64,000 nt of DNA, from contig JBGVIL010000178.1 in assembly GCA_045123185.1 (NCBI GenBank), positions 33,874-97,873 of the forward strand. The letters run 5' to 3'. How positions within the stretch are numbered: position 1 is the stretch's first letter; each line of letters starts with the position of its first letter. The notes beneath the pieces are model-generated. The model had not been told where the DNA came from and did not search any database. It saw nothing but the letters and a program-made list of their open reading frames with translations. Both the position numbers and the translations under genes were made by a program. Positions 55,674-63,185 of this stretch are shown piece after piece. The stretch is from UBA1231 sp045123185 (GTDB taxonomy: Bacteria > Bacillota_I > Bacilli_A > ML615J-28 > CAG-313).

Positions 55674-56015
55674 TTAAATAACATAATGTAATAAGATTTT
55701 TTTATCATTTGATGGCAACTTAAACCATTTACTTGAAAATTGAGATAAACCAAAATCATTTTTTATTCTTGTTTTATCAATATTAGGCAAACCATCATAT
55801 GTTCTAATTAATTCACCCTTAATTAATAAATTTTGCTGTTTTTTACTTAGTTTATCAAATTCTTCACTCCAATCAGTCAATAGAACTTTTGTCTTATCAA
55901 AAATATGTCGGTATTTATGACTACTCTTAATTCTACTTTCCTTATCCTTATAATCCCAATTTTCTTTCGCTCGTCTGAAAATTGATTCCTTATTAAAAAT
56001 ATTTTTTAATTCCAT
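55674..56015 (-). CDS. Small basic protein of unknown function
   Basis: 113 aa, highly charged with many Lys and Arg (FRRAKENWDYKDKESRIKSSHKYR written here in part). No recognised motif; it could bind nucleic acid. Starts 7 bases after the OmpA-domain protein stop and is probably co-transcribed with it. Confidence 0.62.
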   Translation of the reverse strand: MELKNIFNKESIFRRAKENWDYKDKESRIKSSHKYRHIFDKTKVLLTDWSEEFDKLSKKQQNLLIKGELIRTYDGLPNIDKTRIKNDFGLSQFSSKWFKLPSNDKKILLHYVI

Positions 56016-56022
56016 TTATATA

Positions 56023-56580
56023 TCACATTGCTTTAATAATGACGCATTGATTCCAAGAATCTTCATCATATTGATGATTTTTAAGCCCTTCAACACGAAG
56101 TTCAACTCTATTCTTAATATCAACACCAAATCGTAACAAAGCCTCACAAACACTCTTTAAACGTCTTTCAGCAAGTCTGTAGTTGCTATCCCAATTACCC
56201 CTATTCTTAGAAGAATAACCACGTAACTCAATTTTAACATCTTTATGTTCTTCCATGAATTTAGCAATATTTTCTATTGTTGGATAATCAGCAGTATCTA
56301 ATCTAAATTGACCAAATCTAAAATGAATTGTTTGCTGCCACATTTCTGATGTTTCAATAATGTTATTATAAAATAAATCATTATAATCTATTTCATAAAC
56401 ATCATTTTCACATTTATTATCATTGTTATTTATAACAACAACTGTAGGTGGTGGTGTTTCTTTTTTAACTCGTTCAACAACTACAACTTCACCATAATAA
56501 TTTCTTCTCCATCTTTGAGCATTACATGTATTATAAAATAATATAACACCAAATAATAAAAGTAATAATTTTCTTACCAT
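56023..56580 (-). CDS. Periplasmic OmpA-domain protein
   Basis: 185 aa. Signal peptide at residues 1-20 (LLLLLFGVILFYNTCNA, cleavage likely after Ala), a Pro/Val/Asn-rich linker, then an OmpA C-terminal peptidoglycan-binding domain (about 88-185) with IELRGYSSKN and YRLAERRLKSVCEALLRFGV. The usual Asp and Arg that contact diaminopimelate are partly kept (NxRLAExR-like). Likely exported and bound to the cell wall. A phage gene of this type may change the envelope or aid lysis (inference). Confidence 0.8.
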   Translation of the reverse strand: MVRKLLLLLFGVILFYNTCNAQRWRRNYYGEVVVVERVKKETPPPTVVVINNNDNKCENDVYEIDYNDLFYNNIIETSEMWQQTIHFRFGQFRLDTADYPTIENIAKFMEEHKDVKIELRGYSSKNRGNWDSNYRLAERRLKSVCEALLRFGVDIKNRVELRVEGLKNHQYDEDSWNQCVIIKAM

Positions 56581-56609
56581 ATCATTAAAGTTATTAAATT
56601 AAAAATTGA

Positions 56610-56687
56610 TGGTGTAGGTGGATTCGAACCACCGTCATTTATGCCTTGGATGACATAACCATACTAAGCCAACTATACTATACACCA
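56610..56687 (-). tRNA. tRNA with enlarged anticodon loop
   Basis: 78 nt. Perfect 7-bp acceptor stem (TGGTGTA/TACACCA), D arm GTAT-AGTTGGCTTA-GTAT, T arm GGTGG-TTCGAAT-CCACC and a five-base variable region. The anticodon stem TTATG/CATAA encloses ten bases (TCATCCAAGG), or eight if an extra U-G pair forms. Candidate anticodons are UCC (Gly) or CCA (Trp), neither well placed after a U33. No CCA is encoded. Confidence 0.8.
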
Positions 56688-56740
56688 AACTCGTTTTTTT
56701 TTACACAACATAGGTCTTTTCGTTCTTACATTTATAGAGT

Positions 56741-56760
56741 ATCTGTTTACTTAAACAGAT
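56741..56760. repeat. 9-bp inverted repeat upstream of tRNA
   Basis: ATCTGTTTA-CT-TAAACAGAT, between the DHFR stop and the tRNA at 56610-56687. No T tract follows on either strand, so it may be an RNA processing or operator site rather than a terminator. Confidence 0.45.
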
Positions 56761-56805
56761 TTAACATAACAAAAATATATATTTTTTTAAAATAAAACAA
56801 ATTAT

Positions 56806-57327
56806 TTAACTAATATTAACATTTCTTTTATAAATTGTAAAGAAATACTTTAAATTAGTTTTTTTATCTAACATTGTTTGTGATTGATAAAAAACTCTCC
56901 ATTTATCATCCATTAATACATTTGGAAAATATGTATCACCATCCTTATTATCAGTAACTTGTGTAATGTACATTTTATCAACAATATCACGCTCAATAAA
57001 TTGTTGATAAATTTTAGCACCACCAATCACAAATAATTCCAAATCTTTAAAAAGTGTTTCACATAATTCAATACATTCATCTATTGAATGAACAATATAA
57101 GCACCATCAACTTTATATTCTTTATCTGATGTTATAATTATATTATGTCTATTTGGTAACTTACCTTTTGGTAAAGATTCATAAGTTTTTCTGCCCATTA
57201 TAACAACACTATTTAATGTAATTGTTTTAAATGTTTTTAAATCATCTGAAATATGATACATTAAATCACCATCTTTACCCAAAACTAAATTAGTATTTAT
57301 ACAAGCAATAATATTATATCTTTTCAT
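56806..57327 (-). CDS. folA: Dihydrofolate reductase
   Basis: 173 aa, usual length. Family landmarks: ACINTNLVLGKDGDLMYHISDDLKTF at the start (written across residues 8-33), VVIMGRKTYESLP near 41-53, NIIIT near 61, LFVIGGAKIYQQF near 96 and YITQV near 118. Reduces dihydrofolate to tetrahydrofolate for thymidylate synthesis. Phage copies are common with dTMP metabolism, but no thymidylate synthase lies in this window. Promoter element at 57345-57354. Confidence 0.95.
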   Translation of the reverse strand: MKRYNIIACINTNLVLGKDGDLMYHISDDLKTFKTITLNSVVIMGRKTYESLPKGKLPNRHNIIITSDKEYKVDGAYIVHSIDECIELCETLFKDLELFVIGGAKIYQQFIERDIVDKMYITQVTDNKDGDTYFPNVLMDDKWRVFYQSQTMLDKKTNLKYFFTIYKRNVNIS

Positions 57328-57344
57328 TATCGTAAATTATTTTA

Positions 57345-57354
57345 TGCAAAAATA
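57345..57354 (-). promoter_or_regulatory. Bacteroidota-type -7 element
   Basis: TATTTTTGCA on the minus strand, 18 bases before the folA ATG. Confidence 0.6.
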
Positions 57355-57362
57355 TAAAAAAA

Positions 57363-57389
57363 AACCTAGATAAACAAATTATCTAGGTT
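57363..57389. terminator. Terminator hairpin
   Basis: 11-bp stem AACCTAGATAA / TTATCTAGGTT after the stop at 57402 (minus strand). Confidence 0.75.
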
Positions 57390-57401
57390 AAATTTTGTTA
57401 A

Positions 57402-58073
57402 TTATTTCTTTTTCTTTTTCTTTTTAGAATTAGCAGAGATTATAGGATTTCTAAATGAACTTAATTTATCAAACCCATAACCCTCTAATTTCTGAATATC
57501 ATTTCTTTTATCAATAATTGGTTTTTCTTTTTCTGATAATAACCAATTATAAATTTTCAAAAACATATCATCACCACTTATATATGATGTTATGTAAGTA
57601 TCTTTTAATATTGGATTTTTAATAATATGTTGTTTATATATAGAAGATAATACATAATCACCTTCTAACCAATTATAATAATAATGACAAGGTATTATAG
57701 CCAATGGAACATCTTTAACTATTTTATCAATATTTTCTTTAATTTCCTTTAATTCACTATTAACATGTATTTCATTATTATTATCTTTATATCTTTCTAC
57801 TGAAAATATATAATGAGTATTACCAACTTCAAGAATAAAATAAGAAAATTTACCGCTTAAACGTTTTTCTCTCTTATATTTACCATTTTCATTCTTAACC
57901 CATATATTTACATTTGTTCTATATGAATCAAAACCATAATATTCAGTTTGTTTAAAAAATTCAGAATTCTTTACATCAGAATATTCTCTTCTATCATATA
58001 CAACATCCTTATCAATACCATAATAAGAAACACAATAGTCGTAATAATCCTTTACATTACTTATTATTAACAT
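57402..58073 (-). CDS. Protein of unknown function with poly-Lys tail
   Basis: 223 aa. Tyr/Asp/Lys-rich alpha/beta protein; no motif recognised; it ends in a run of seven Lys after ANS. The polylysine end may be a nucleic-acid or membrane contact. There is no signal peptide. Confidence 0.65.
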   Translation of the reverse strand: MLIISNVKDYYDYCVSYYGIDKDVVYDRREYSDVKNSEFFKQTEYYGFDSYRTNVNIWVKNENGKYKREKRLSGKFSYFILEVGNTHYIFSVERYKDNNNEIHVNSELKEIKENIDKIVKDVPLAIIPCHYYYNWLEGDYVLSSIYKQHIIKNPILKDTYITSYISGDDMFLKIYNWLLSEKEKPIIDKRNDIQKLEGYGFDKLSSFRNPIISANSKKKKKKK

Positions 58074-58131
58074 AATATTAAAACCTTTAAAATGGTGACA
58101 TTACATATATAATACAATGCCATCAATGTTA

Positions 58132-58332
58132 TTATTCTACTGTTTCTTCAACTTTTGTAGCAACAGTATCAGTCGTTTCAACAACTTCATCAACAACTGT
58201 TTCAACAACTTCTACCACCTCAACACTTTCAGTAGTTTCACTTGTTTCAACCTTCTTAGAACCATTACCACAAGCATTAAAACCAAATGTTACTGCAACA
58301 GCAGCAATTACAATAAATAAAACCTTCTTCAT
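58132..58332 (-). CDS. Small acidic lipoprotein
   Basis: 66 aa. A signal peptide of about 20 residues ends FNAC (lipobox; lipidated Cys21). The remainder is a low-complexity Val/Glu/Thr repeat (VEVVEVVETVVDEVVETTD in part), likely an extended or coiled-coil stalk. Probably lipid-anchored in the host envelope. Small Val/Glu-rich lipoproteins of this kind occur in Bacteroidota; the role here is unknown. Confidence 0.72.
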   Translation of the reverse strand: MKKVLFIVIAAVAVTFGFNACGNGSKKVETSETTESVEVVEVVETVVDEVVETTDTVATKVEETVE

Positions 58333-58367
58333 TTTGTCTATAAAAATTTTTATTTAAAATTATTTTT

Positions 58368-58538
58368 TTAAGCAGTAGGTGGAATTACATCTTCCTTTTT
58401 ACCTACAATGGCATAACCAATAATTGCGAAAATACCAAACAAACAACCCAAAGCAGCAGCCAACCATACATTACGGTTCTTCTTTTGAGCAATCAAATAA
58501 CAAACAACGCCACAAAGTAGCCAAATAATTAATTCCAT
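58368..58538 (-). CDS. Small two-helix membrane protein
   Basis: 56 aa: MELIIWLLCGVVCYLIAQ, a KKNRN turn, then WLAAALGCLFGIFAIIGYAIVG and a polar tail. Two hydrophobic helices with a basic loop between them. It resembles small membrane proteins with a GxxG-type second helix found in Bacteroidota. It lies in an operon-like row with the lipoprotein and precedes it. Confidence 0.65.
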   Translation of the reverse strand: MELIIWLLCGVVCYLIAQKKNRNVWLAAALGCLFGIFAIIGYAIVGKKEDVIPPTA

Positions 58539-58575
58539 TATAAAATTTTATTTTTAAAAATTATTATTTTATTAT

Positions 58576-58606
58576 ATGGAATATCATATAATTAATGATA
58601 TTCCAT
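58576..58606. terminator. Terminator hairpin
   Basis: 11-bp stem ATGGAATATCA / TGATATTCCAT between the stop at 58616 and the small membrane protein gene. Confidence 0.75.
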
Positions 58607-58615
58607 TTTTATTTT

Positions 58616-59695
58616 TTATCGAATAAATGTAATTACTGCACGATTTGCATCATTGTTATCAAACAATTGAGCAGTATCACCCTTACCAATTGCATTAATT
58701 CTTTCAGCAGAAACACCCAACTTAACCAATGCATCCTTTACAGCATTTGCACGTGCTTCTGATAAATGTTGATTAATTTCAGTAGTACCAGTTTTTGCAT
58801 CAGCATGACCAACTACATCAATCTTAACATCATTATTATCATTCAAGAACTTAGCCAAATTAATCAATGAACCTTCATTTGTTGGCAAAATTTCACTCTT
58901 ACCAATCTTAAAACCAATTACACTAGGAACTACAATATTAGTAACATTCTTAGGTTGATTTTGCAATTCACCAATCATCTTATCCTTTTCAACAATCAAT
59001 GCATTTGCATTTGTTAATTCAGAATTAATCTTATCATTTTCAGCACGCAATGCATTTACTTGGTCATTCAAGAAATCACGTTCAATAACTACTTCAGAAA
59101 CATTACACTTTGTAAAATTTTTACCAAACTTATAAGAAAAACCTACTGATAATTCCACTTCTGATTTGTTTACATTCAAACCATTTTCAACATGTTCCCA
59201 AACAAATGTAGGACGCATATTAAATGACCACTTATTGGAAATGTTATAAAGTACTTCAGCACCAGCCTCAGCAACTAGGAAATTATCTACAACACAACCA
59301 TTATCATGACCCCATCCAAGACCACCAACAGCCTTTACTTCCCATTTTCTATCAGGATTAAAACCCCAAATTGCATTTGATACATTAAACTTATGTTTCC
59401 ATGTTACACTTACATCATCAAAAATAGTATGAATACCCTTATTGTTTACAGTAGTCTTACCTTCAAGTGACATACCATACAATGTTGTAAAATCCTTACC
59501 AATTTCAAGACCAAACATTGGACGAATTGATTCATGGAAAATTGTATTACCAATTTGAATATTTGTTGTTGGAACTGTAGCACCTACACTTACTGATGCA
59601 TAAGTATTATCAAAAAACTTACTTTCAACAACATGTTGTGCCGACATACTTACGGTTGCAAACAAAGCAACCAACATAAAAATAAACTTTTTCAT
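58616..59695 (-). CDS. Outer membrane OmpA-family protein
   Basis: 359 aa. Signal peptide at residues 1-19 (FIFMLVALFATVSMSA, cleavage before QHVVES). Residues about 20-195 have the alternating pattern of an outer-membrane beta-barrel, followed by a coiled-coil linker (VNALRAENDKINSEL near 212) and an OmpA-type peptidoglycan-binding domain at about 255-359 (VVGHADAKTGTTEINQHLSEARA, ...AIGKGDTAQ, NRAVITFIR). It is a complete Bacteroidota-type OmpA and looks host-derived, with more G and C at third positions than its neighbours. Last gene of the operon 60549 to 58616. Confidence 0.88.
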   Translation of the reverse strand: MKKFIFMLVALFATVSMSAQHVVESKFFDNTYASVSVGATVPTTNIQIGNTIFHESIRPMFGLEIGKDFTTLYGMSLEGKTTVNNKGIHTIFDDVSVTWKHKFNVSNAIWGFNPDRKWEVKAVGGLGWGHDNGCVVDNFLVAEAGAEVLYNISNKWSFNMRPTFVWEHVENGLNVNKSEVELSVGFSYKFGKNFTKCNVSEVVIERDFLNDQVNALRAENDKINSELTNANALIVEKDKMIGELQNQPKNVTNIVVPSVIGFKIGKSEILPTNEGSLINLAKFLNDNNDVKIDVVGHADAKTGTTEINQHLSEARANAVKDALVKLGVSAERINAIGKGDTAQLFDNNDANRAVITFIR

Positions 59696-59747
59696 TTTTG
59701 CTTTTTTCTTTTTTTTTTAATAAAACAATTATTTTAAATAATTTATG

Positions 59748-60338
59748 TTATTGGATATTTTTAGTTTCAATAACATTCTTAATTAGACTACAATGATTAA
59801 ATGCCCAATTGTAGTTATTAATTTCATTAACATTTACCCATTTAATTTCATCAACTTCATTTTCCTCACTACCATCTTTACTAAAGATATAATCATCACA
59901 TGTTCCATCCAAAAAAGTTGTAAACCTAAATGTTACATTTTGACGATTTGCCTTTGGTGAATCTTCGTAATTGAAAAATTTAAATTTTTCACTTGGAATA
60001 TAAAGTCCAGTTTCTTCTAAAACTTCACGTGAAACTGCTTCAGATGTTGTTTCATTATGGTCTAAATATCCACAAACTAAGTTCCAATACCCTTGAAAAT
60101 CAGGTGTTCCTTTACCTCTTTTATTTGCTAAAACGCAAATTTCATTATTTGAATTTTTACAGAAAACTAATCCCGTTACAGCAACACTTCTACTATACCA
60201 AAATTCTTTTCCTCTATATTTAAAAGGAAAATTATTAATTGGTTTTTTATGCCATTTATAATCAGAATATGTTATCCATAAATTATAAATAATAATTAAA
60301 GAAACAATTGTAATTATTGTAATTTCTATATGATCCAT
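59748..60338 (-). CDS. Nudix hydrolase with membrane anchor
   Basis: 196 aa. Residues about 4-24 form a hydrophobic helix (ITIITIVSLIIIYNLW), followed by a Nudix domain with the complete box G-x5-E-x7-REV-x-EETGL near residues 92-114. It cleaves nucleoside diphosphates linked to another moiety. The membrane anchor is unusual for the family. Second gene of a minus operon, between a small unknown protein and the OmpA-like protein. Confidence 0.88.
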   Translation of the reverse strand: MDHIEITIITIVSLIIIYNLWITYSDYKWHKKPINNFPFKYRGKEFWYSRSVAVTGLVFCKNSNNEICVLANKRGKGTPDFQGYWNLVCGYLDHNETTSEAVSREVLEETGLYIPSEKFKFFNYEDSPKANRQNVTFRFTTFLDGTCDDYIFSKDGSEENEVDEIKWVNVNEINNYNWAFNHCSLIKNVIETKNIQ

Positions 60339-60342
60339 AATA

Positions 60343-60549
60343 CTAACTTGCGATAATTAATCTATTTTTAAGTAGTTTTTCTAATTTTAGCATAAAATCA
60401 CTATCATCAATACGACACTTGAAAATTTCATCAATATATTCACCAGTATCATCATTAAATATAGTGACATAATAATTACCACCGTAATCATAATAACCCA
60501 AACATTTAATGTTTACGCCATTAATTTTTACTTTCTTTTCTCCTTCCAT
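60343..60549 (-). CDS. Small protein of unknown function
   Basis: 68 aa, beta-rich start (KVKINGVNIKCLGYYDYGGNYYVTIF) that reads like a small barrel or phage accessory fold; first gene of the Nudix/OmpA operon with promoter element at 60590-60599. It is 4 bases from the next ATG. No family recognised. Confidence 0.65.
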   Translation of the reverse strand: MEGEKKVKINGVNIKCLGYYDYGGNYYVTIFNDDTGEYIDEIFKCRIDDSDFMLKLEKLLKNRLIIAS

Positions 60550-60589
60550 AATATTTTTTATTTAAAAAGTTATATGTTTTATTTAACAA

Positions 60590-60599
60590 TGCAAAAATA
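60590..60599 (-). promoter_or_regulatory. Bacteroidota-type -7 element
   Basis: TATTTTTGCA on the minus strand, 41 bases before the ATG at 60549. Confidence 0.55.
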
Positions 60600-60656
60600 T
60601 ATATAATTTTTTAAAAATACAAATTTTTTATTAAAAAATAATGTTAAAAAAGGTGA

Positions 60657-60764
60657 AATGGTATTAGGAATCGAACCTAAATAAAATAATATTGATAATT
60701 TGCTGATAATATCTTATGCAGATACATTTATAAAATTTGCTTAACCAACTTCAGCCATACCAAA
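60657..60764 (-). tRNA. tRNA-like gene with about 24-nt anticodon-loop insertion and long variable region
   Basis: 108 nt. T arm TTAGG-TTCGATT-CCTAA and D arm GCT-GAAGTTGGTTA-AGC are clear; the acceptor stem pairs in 5 of 7 positions next to the T arm. The stem AATTT/AAATT encloses a 31-nt loop, and the variable region is about 16 nt, so both parts are enlarged. The flanking bases AAAAGGTGA (60648-60656) and TCACCTTTT (60765-60773) extend the acceptor helix. No anticodon can be assigned. CAGCAAA occurs before the 3' stem strand, as in the tRNA at 37424. Confidence 0.65.
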
Positions 60765-60780
60765 TCACCTTTTATTAATA

Positions 60781-60882
60781 TTAATGATAACTTAGTTTTA
60801 ATACTTCTTCAATGTAATTAACCCATTCATCATCAATTCTTACCGTATGTAAAATTCTAATAAAATTTACTTTCCATATATT
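60781..60882 (-). pseudogene. C-terminal gene remnant next to TnpB
   Basis: A 33-codon open frame with no ATG and a TAA stop (VNFIRILHTVRIDDEWVNYIEE in part). It directly follows the presumed right end of the TnpB element, so it may be the tail of a gene cut by the insertion. Confidence 0.4.
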
Positions 60883-61000
60883 TTACTTCTTATTTCAACG
60901 AACCACTGCTTTTTAGGAGGTAAAACCTCGGTCATCCACAGTTGGGTTCTCAATAAGCGTATATTCGGTGCTACGGACACCTATTATTCTTTCTCCCTCT
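60865..61000 (-). ncRNA. Candidate omega-RNA at TnpB 3' end
   Basis: On the minus strand the tnpB 3' end and the following 15 bases can fold: GAACC (60945-60949) pairs with GGTTC (60900-60904), enclosing a second hairpin GAGG-TTTTA-CCTC (60917-60929). In IS605-type elements the guide RNA overlaps the tnpB end and its scaffold ends in such hairpins, with the guide taken from the flank beyond 60900. Boundaries are estimated. Confidence 0.45.
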
Positions 61001-62112
61001 AATAAGATATTCATTGCTGCATTTATATCCCTATCATGATGTTCTCCACATTGTGGACATGTCCATTCTCTATCACTTAATTTCAAATCATGTTTATTAT
61101 ATCCACAAACTGAACATGTTTTACTGCTTGGATAAAACCTATCAACAAATATGACTTCTTTTCCATTATTGAATGCTTTATCAACAAGTATTGATTTAAA
61201 TCTATAAAACCCTACTTCTTGTATTGCTTTCGCTAAATTATGATTCTTTAACATTCCACCAACATTTAAGTCTTCCATGAAAATTATATCATAATACTTT
61301 AGCAATTCATTTACCACACTATGAATATAATTCTCTTTTTGGTAATTTAACTTTTCAAATGCCTTTGCAACTTTGATTCTTGCTTTATTTCTGTTATTAG
61401 AACCTTTTTGTTTCTTTGATAATTGACGTTGTAGTTTTGCAATCTTCTGTTCTTGTGATTTATAGAAATGTTTATTTTCAAACACTTCACCATCACTTGT
61501 AATTACAAAATCTTTAACACCTAAGTCAATACCAACATGTTCATCAGTTAATTTGAATTTTACAATATCCTCATTTGGTAACTCAATCAAAACAGATAAG
61601 AAGAAATTACCACTCTTGGTTTTTGATAAGGTAGCACTTCTTATACCATCACGATATTGTTTAAGTCTGTTAAAATACAAATCAGAACATCTGAAATGAA
61701 TATCTTTTAAAGGTTTTGTCAGCGTTATCTTTCTTGTTTCAAATGTATTCTTCTTTGAAATTGCTTCAAATGGGAATAACGCTGATTGTTTATCTTTTTT
61801 ACTTTTGAATTTTGGGAAACCATTATGTTGTTTAAAAAACTTATCATAAGCAGATAACATCTGTCTTATTGACTGTTTCATTATTTTAGTATTTTCTTCT
61901 TTTAACCAAGCATAATTTTCATCCTTCAAAAGTTCGCCATGAAAATACTTTGATAACTCTTTTAAACCTAATGATTTCTTATTTTCATTATATTCTTGTT
62001 GTTTTAGAGCAAGTGTTTGATTATAGACAAAACGATAGCATCCCAAAACTTTATTTAGTTTCAGTTCTTGTTCCTTATTTGGATATAATCTTATTTTAAT
62101 TGCTCTTAACAT
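60913..62112 (-). CDS. tnpB: TnpB, RNA-guided nuclease of IS605-type elements
   Basis: 399 aa, full length. An N-terminal helix-turn-helix/wedge region (AIKIRLYPNKEQE) precedes a split RuvC with catalytic Asp196 (GIDLGVKDF), Glu280 (FMEDLNV) and Asp362 (DRDINAA), and a zinc ribbon (Cys333, 336, 352, 355). All catalytic residues are present, so the nuclease is likely active. No TnpA transposase is nearby. The left side is very close to a small zinc protein gene (13 bases), leaving little room for a normal left end, so it may be a free-standing copy. Homing or interference with competing DNA is possible. Confidence 0.95.
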   Translation of the reverse strand: MLRAIKIRLYPNKEQELKLNKVLGCYRFVYNQTLALKQQEYNENKKSLGLKELSKYFHGELLKDENYAWLKEENTKIMKQSIRQMLSAYDKFFKQHNGFPKFKSKKDKQSALFPFEAISKKNTFETRKITLTKPLKDIHFRCSDLYFNRLKQYRDGIRSATLSKTKSGNFFLSVLIELPNEDIVKFKLTDEHVGIDLGVKDFVITSDGEVFENKHFYKSQEQKIAKLQRQLSKKQKGSNNRNKARIKVAKAFEKLNYQKENYIHSVVNELLKYYDIIFMEDLNVGGMLKNHNLAKAIQEVGFYRFKSILVDKAFNNGKEVIFVDRFYPSSKTCSVCGYNKHDLKLSDREWTCPQCGEHHDRDINAAMNILLEGERIIGVRSTEYTLIENPTVDDRGFTS

Positions 62113-62125
62113 ATATTATATAACT

Positions 62126-62269
62126 TTATTTTCTTATTCTAAATTCTTTATTAACAATTGGGCATTTATATACGGATATTCTTGTCCCATCGACTAACTG
62201 TACACAAAGAACCCCTTTTATTTCCACATTATGTTCTTTTTTACAAAATGGACAATATACTTTTACCAT
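62126..62269 (-). CDS. Small zinc-ribbon protein
   Basis: 47 aa: MVKVYCPFCKKEHNV ... RISVYKCPIVNKEFRIRK. CPFC and a later CP suggest a zinc ribbon with a missing fourth ligand, perhaps because the end was altered by the TnpB insertion. At 62131-62138 it contains TTCTTATT, repeated at 60887-60894 on the other side of the element. Confidence 0.55.
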   Translation of the reverse strand: MVKVYCPFCKKEHNVEIKGVLCVQLVDGTRISVYKCPIVNKEFRIRK

Positions 62270-62320
62270 AATTTCTTGCTATATTCTTTTTTTTTTCAGT
62301 ATCTATATTTTTTTCTTAAA

Positions 62321-62800
62321 TTACATTTCATTTATCAAAACTTTTTTCTTTGAAACATCTTTTTTAAAATTAAGATAAAATTTCCTATGTTTCTCTATTG
62401 TTTGAATACTAAACATTTTAGAACAATAAGACACCAAATAATCACCAAATTTAGACATTATATCATTATATTTGACATATTCTGGATTTATCTTACTTTT
62501 TAATTTTAAAAATATTTCACCAAATTTATCAGTAAGTAAAAATTCTTCATCTAATGTCATGTCTTTAGTGTTATCATCTAAACATTCAATACAATCATAA
62601 TAATTAACATAATAATTTTTATCTTCTTTTGTTAAATCAAAACCATTTACTGAATATTCAAATGAATAACCACTTATCATTTTTTTTGGTAAACAATCAT
62701 CACAAAAATATTTTACCCTAATTTTATTAGGTGAACTTCTCATTTTCCATGTTGCAACTTTATTACAACATAACGCACATTTATGTTTTTTATTTTTCAT
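62321..62800 (-). CDS. Zinc-ribbon protein of unknown function
   Basis: 159 aa. The N-terminal pair CALCC and CDDC (residues about 8-35) forms a likely zinc site. The rest is acidic and Tyr-rich without motif. Its ATG overlaps the upstream stop (ATGA at 62797-62800), so it is translationally coupled with the gene at 62797-63054. Confidence 0.65.
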   Translation of the reverse strand: MKNKKHKCALCCNKVATWKMRSSPNKIRVKYFCDDCLPKKMISGYSFEYSVNGFDLTKEDKNYYVNYYDCIECLDDNTKDMTLDEEFLLTDKFGEIFLKLKSKINPEYVKYNDIMSKFGDYLVSYCSKMFSIQTIEKHRKFYLNFKKDVSKKKVLINEM

Positions 62801-63054
62801 AAAAAATAATTTATTGTTCCTACATAAACATTATACTTACTATTCTCATACTTTTCATATTTAACATTATATTGGTCAGAAATTTTAGAAAGACCTTTTT
62901 CAAAAGCACCTTCACTACCTTTTGTTGCTACACATAACATTCTATTATTAGAAAACATATATGTTCTACATGTTTTACATGGTGTGATAACACTAAGAAT
63001 AGGTAATTCTGAACCAATATACTTATTCACATACTTATTATCAATTTTAAGCAT
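62797..63054 (-). CDS. Small Cys-containing protein of unknown function
   Basis: 85 aa. TPCKTCRTYMF near residue 25 and a Cys near 41 suggest possible metal binding. It ends in a beta-like stretch. First gene of a short operon with promoter element at 63091-63100, coupled to the next gene by an ATGA overlap. Confidence 0.62.
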   Translation of the reverse strand: MLKIDNKYVNKYIGSELPILSVITPCKTCRTYMFSNNRMLCVATKGSEGAFEKGLSKISDQYNVKYEKYENSKYNVYVGTINYFL

Positions 63055-63090
63055 TTTTATTATTCTTAATAGTTAAACATTTTTTTATAT

Positions 63091-63100
63091 TGCAAAAATA
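63091..63100 (-). promoter_or_regulatory. Bacteroidota-type -7 element
   Basis: TATTTTTGCA on the minus strand, 37 bases before the ATG at 63054. Confidence 0.55.
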
Positions 63101-63141
63101 CATAAAAAATATATAATATGCAAATTTTTAGACAAAAAAAA

Positions 63142-63173
63142 TAGGATAAATGACAAATTTATCATTTTTCCTA
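63142..63173 (-). terminator. Terminator hairpin
   Basis: 12-bp stem with one mismatch (TAGGATAAATGA against TCATTTTTCCTA), followed on the minus strand by a run of eight T; probably ends the unit with the 29-codon frame and tRNA. Confidence 0.65.
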
Positions 63174-63185
63174 CTATTAACATCA

